From Dimorphilus gyrociliatus (lineage: Eukaryota > Annelida > Polychaeta > Dinophilidae), in NCBI GenBank assembly GCA_904063045.1, contig CAJFCJ010000005.1, forward strand, positions 181,310 to 245,309: 64,000 nucleotides of DNA. Direction: 5' to 3'. Of the stretch, positions 60,996 to 64,000 are shown piece by piece. A model generated the notes under the pieces. The model did no database searches, was not told where the DNA came from, and saw nothing but the letters and a program-made list of their open reading frames with translations. The position numbers and the translations under genes are program-made. The stretch's first letter is position 1; each line of letters opens with the position of its first letter.

Positions 60996-62207
60996 TTAAT
61001 AAGAAATATTACATTCGGAAGAAGATAGATAATGATTATGAATTTTCTCAACTTCGCTTATTGGATTTGTTAAATACAAATCTAATTTTTGTAAATTATC
61101 CTGATTTCTAATTACTCTTCCCAATGGTTCAATCATTTCCGGTGAGAATTGGCACATTCTCAATGAAAATTCTTTAAGATTATTAAAATTCGAAGGAATA
61201 TATTTAAAGATATTAATTCCAATTTCATCTTTAAGGTTAGTATTTCCAAAATCTAATTTTTGTAATTGAATTTGTAGGCCTATAAATCTTCCCAAATATT
61301 CGCACATGTCGTAAGAAAATTCGCATTTACTCAATTTAAGTATTTTAATATTACAGCATAAAGATGAAATATCCTTGAATAGATTCTTTCCAATTTCACC
61401 TTTAAGAATGATATTAGATAATTCCAATTTATTAAGGTTTGTTTGATAGCCAATAAACTTTCCAAGGAGTTGACCAATATCCGATGTAAATGAACAATCG
61501 TTTAAATTAAGTTCTTTTAGGGAAGAGAATGCTGGTGGAATATTCCGGAATATATCTCTTCCAAGTTCACCTTTAAGGTTTGTTGAACAAAGATTTAAGA
61601 CATTAAGCGTAGTTTGCTTTCCAATAAATGCTCCCAGACAAGCGCCAATATCTGATGATAATTTACAACATATTAGTTCGAAGGATGTTAAACTACAACC
61701 AGATTGAGAGATGCTCTTTAGGAAACTATTACCAATCTCTTCGTGTGAATTAAATTGCCTTAATGAGAATTTACTTAAATTTTTTACTTGTTTAAAAAAG
61801 TCAAACATAACTTTTGAATTAATAAAACAAGATGCAAATTTTAATTCCTCTATATATAATGGATTAACATTCCTTATTAAGCAGTCGAGATCAATAGCTC
61901 CGTGGATATATACGATTTGAACGGGATGCGAATTCAAAAATTCAAAACTCTCCACATTTTCGAATTTATAGCCTAGTAGTTTAATTTTCGATAGTGTCAT
62001 CATCTTTGAGGAGAAGAATAATAAATCATCGTTGCTTAGGTATTTTTTACCCTTTAGAGAATAGTCAAAAATTAATTGACTTATTACGGGAGGAATATGA
62101 ATGTTTTGAAATTGGTAGAGATGATAGAGATATTTCAAGTTTTTTGTTACAGACTTTATCGAAAGAATCTTCAACGACTTTAATTCTCCTACCAATAAAT
62201 TATCCAT
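60996..62207 (-). CDS. RNI-type LRR protein (403 aa)
   Basis: Intronless tandem neighbour of the gene at 58857 on the same strand. Residues 11-20 read SLKILSIKSV, a BC-box-like pattern with Ser instead of Cys. Residues 38-46 are IPPVISQLI, a good Cullin-2 box. The common block follows (DDLLFFSSKMMTLSKI; FEFLNSHPVQIVYI), then about four to five LRR units (LGAFIGKQTTLNVL; NLKGELGRDIFRNI; LGKFIGYQTNLNKL). The C-terminus ends shortly after a unit. The gene is head-to-head with the partial LRR gene starting at 62752, 544 bp away, so the two may share a control region. Confidence 0.75.
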   Translation of the reverse strand: MDNLLVGELKSLKILSIKSVTKNLKYLYHLYQFQNIHIPPVISQLIFDYSLKGKKYLSNDDLLFFSSKMMTLSKIKLLGYKFENVESFEFLNSHPVQIVYIHGAIDLDCLIRNVNPLYIEELKFASCFINSKVMFDFFKQVKNLSKFSLRQFNSHEEIGNSFLKSISQSGCSLTSFELICCKLSSDIGACLGAFIGKQTTLNVLNLCSTNLKGELGRDIFRNIPPAFSSLKELNLNDCSFTSDIGQLLGKFIGYQTNLNKLELSNIILKGEIGKNLFKDISSLCCNIKILKLSKCEFSYDMCEYLGRFIGLQIQLQKLDFGNTNLKDEIGINIFKYIPSNFNNLKEFSLRMCQFSPEMIEPLGRVIRNQDNLQKLDLYLTNPISEVEKIHNHYLSSSECNISY

Positions 62208-62751
62208 ATCTCGATCACGCTCTTTTATTTTCTATAAAACGTTCGCATCACTGAGCGATAATTCAGTAGGATGTGGAACTCTCCTACTGGAACTGATTTC
62301 ATTTTAACGTTTCGTCTTGACGTTTTTTTTTCTTTCAGTCAATTTAATTTAACGTTAAAACTATATATTAACTTATATTATGTAAATATGTGTACGTAAG
62401 CAAAATTTACGAATTTAAAATTGTTAATAATAAAGGGTGAAAAAAAGAAGAAGGTAACAATAGACTTTATTTAAGGCGTATAGCTTTATTTTTATTATGA
62501 AAATGGGACACCGTAACATCTTTGGAATATTATTCGACGCAGAGAGAATACATATAAAATCAATATTTGCATACGCTTTCTAGAGTTTCAAAGTAATTAA
62601 ATTAACTAGGTTGTACGTATGAAAGTTTTTCATAATTACAGTCGAAAAGTATTCATATATGTACCATAAACTTATTTTTTATTATTTCATTTTATCGCTC
62701 AAAGACTAATGATCATTTATTAAATGGTATATATTAAGTAGTAATATACAA
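62208..62751. promoter_or_regulatory. Shared upstream region of two divergent LRR genes
   Basis: The interval between start codons at 62207 (-) and 62752 (+). It is AT-rich and contains no other gene. That it drives both genes is an inference from the layout; no specific promoter element can be named. Confidence 0.3.
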
Positions 62752-64000
62752 ATGGATACAATTGAGAATTCTTGGAATATATTCTTATCATTAAGAAGTC
62801 AATGTTTAGAATTTATAGCAAAAAATTTGCTCAATATTCGTAAACTTTGCCAATTTCATAATTTTATTGTTCCCCATCAATTAGGTGATCTTATCTTTGA
62901 ACACGCGAATAGAGAAAATGAATTTTTAACTAAAGATGAATTGAAATTATTCTCATCGAATATATTAACATTAACAAAAGTGAATATAGACAAGGAAAAA
63001 TTTGGTAATGAAGAGAATTTTGAATTTTTAAAAAATCATCCAATTTGCAGTTTTCATACTTCAAGTTTTGATTATTTAGATAGTTTAATGTTGAATATCG
63101 ATGCAAAGAATATCAAAGAATTATCATTATACAATTGTTCTATAAAATCGAGTCAAGTTTCAGAGTTTTTTAAAGCGGCTTCTTCGTTGAGAAAGTTGAA
63201 AATTAATAGTATGAACCTTGAAGGTGAAGAATGTAAAAATATCTTTAAAGAATGCCTTCCGGTATGCTGTAATTTGAAGGAGATTCACTTGAATTTTTGT
63301 CAATTATCACCGGAAGTTGGTGAATATATTGGAATATTTATAGGTCATCAAACTCAATTAAGTATATTAAATCTTTCGAATACAAACCTCGAAGACGATA
63401 TTGGTAGATGTATGTTTGAAAATATTACGCCATCTTGTTGCGGTGTAAGAGAATTGAATATGAAAGGTTGTAAATTCTGTCCAAAGATGAGCGGATACCT
63501 GTGCAAATTTATAGGATATCAGACTCAACTCGTTACGTTGAATCTAGAAGATACAAATCTAAAAGGAGATATTGGAAGAAATCTCTTTCAAAACACGTCT
63601 CCCTTGTGCTGTAATATTGAAAAATTGTATCTTATCTACTGTAAATTTTCACCGGAAATGAGTGAACATTTAGGTAAATTTATCGGAAATCAAAAATACC
63701 TTAAAGTAATTAATTTTAAAGGAACAGACCTTAAAGGAGATATTGGAAATAATATCTTTAGAGATACAATTCCTTTATCCTATAATCTAAGAAGTATTGA
63801 CCTAAGCCATTGTGAATTTTCCAGTGAAATGAGCGAAAATTTAGGAAAGTTTATTGGAAGACAAATTCAGTTGACAAGGTTAAAATTCTTTTTATCAAAT
63901 CTTAAATCGGATATTGGTATGAATATTTTTCGTAACATTTCAAAGTCTTGCTGTAATTTAGAATATTTGAGTTTAAGTAGTTGTTACTTGTCGTTGAGAA
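62752..64000 (+). CDS. RNI-type LRR protein with BC box and Cul2 box, cut by window end
   Basis: Open from ATG 62752 to the last base, at least 416 residues. Residues 13-22 are SLRSQCLEFI (BC-box match) and 40-48 are VPHQLGDLI (Cullin-2-box match). The stretch CLEFIAKNLLNIRKLC also resembles the start of ZYG11 proteins as I recall it. The family block (DELKLFSSNILTLTKV; FEFLKNHPICSF) follows, then at least five 54-residue LRR units (YIGIFIGHQTQLSIL; NLEDDIGRCMFENI; KFSPEMSEHLGKFIGNQ). The 3' end is outside the window. Confidence 0.75.
   Translation, partial: MDTIENSWNIFLSLRSQCLEFIAKNLLNIRKLCQFHNFIVPHQLGDLIFEHANRENEFLTKDELKLFSSNILTLTKVNIDKEKFGNEENFEFLKNHPICSFHTSSFDYLDSLMLNIDAKNIKELSLYNCSIKSSQVSEFFKAASSLRKLKINSMNLEGEECKNIFKECLPVCCNLKEIHLNFCQLSPEVGEYIGIFIGHQTQLSILNLSNTNLEDDIGRCMFENITPSCCGVRELNMKGCKFCPKMSGYLCKFIGYQTQLVTLNLEDTNLKGDIGRNLFQNTSPLCCNIEKLYLIYCKFSPEMSEHLGKFIGNQKYLKVINFKGTDLKGDIGNNIFRDTIPLSYNLRSIDLSHCEFSSEMSENLGKFIGRQIQLTRLKFFLSNLKSDIGMNIFRNISKSCCNLEYLSLSSCYLSLR

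Noticed and set aside
1-64000. CRISPR arrays, phage genes or bacterial defence systems
   Set aside because: No regularly spaced direct repeats, no bacterial operons; splice sites and domains are eukaryotic throughout.

Overview
This is nuclear DNA from an invertebrate animal. It is AT-rich, with short introns (often 55-100 nt) bounded by GT and AG. The proteins have metazoan domain sets: LDL-receptor A repeats fused to leucine-rich repeats and seven membrane helices, fucolectin-like (F5/8C) domains with EGF and PAN modules, and chitin-binding type 2 plus thrombospondin-1 domains. The three tRNA genes are of eukaryotic type. The chitin-binding/TSP1 and fucolectin/PAN sets suggest a small-genome lophotrochozoan (annelid- or rotifer-like), but the species cannot be fixed from this sequence.

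Layout. 0-15 kb: an accessory, repeat-rich region with five copies of an unrecognised gene family (one full-length, four broken), a bacterial/plant-type diaminopimelate epimerase gene (dapF) broken by an 8-nt insertion, a secreted fucolectin-domain gene, transposon debris and a 0.4-kb inverted repeat whose arms lie 8.3 kb apart. 15.4-27.5 kb: two tandem minus-strand genes for large receptors with an SRCR-like N-terminal part, six LDLa modules, LRRs and seven membrane helices. 28.9-30.8 kb: a five-exon ZYG11-like LRR gene. 31.9-38.4 kb and 43.0-47.1 kb: secreted lectin-like genes, including two paralogous EGF-PAN-fucolectin genes whose coding phases close exactly when assembled from splice sites (905 and 927 residues). 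38.5-41.5 kb and 58.9-64.0 kb: five large RNI-type LRR genes. 46.7-58.2 kb: a segmental tandem duplication carrying four chitin-binding/TSP1/jelly-roll genes, one of them a pseudogene. tRNA-Trp genes lie at 33.3 and 41.8 kb and tRNA-Glu at 58.3 kb.

How the genes may work together. Most products look secreted or at the cell surface (lectin-like, chitin-binding, SRCR/LDLa receptors), which would fit surface recognition, mucus or cuticle, or immunity. A second theme is intracellular: the LRR proteins start with sequences that fit the Elongin-BC box and Cullin-2 box of ZYG11-type ubiquitin-ligase receptors, in four of them with exactly the same spacing. This points to a local expansion of predicted Cul2-RING substrate receptors. 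Functions are inferred from sequence patterns only; no database search was possible.
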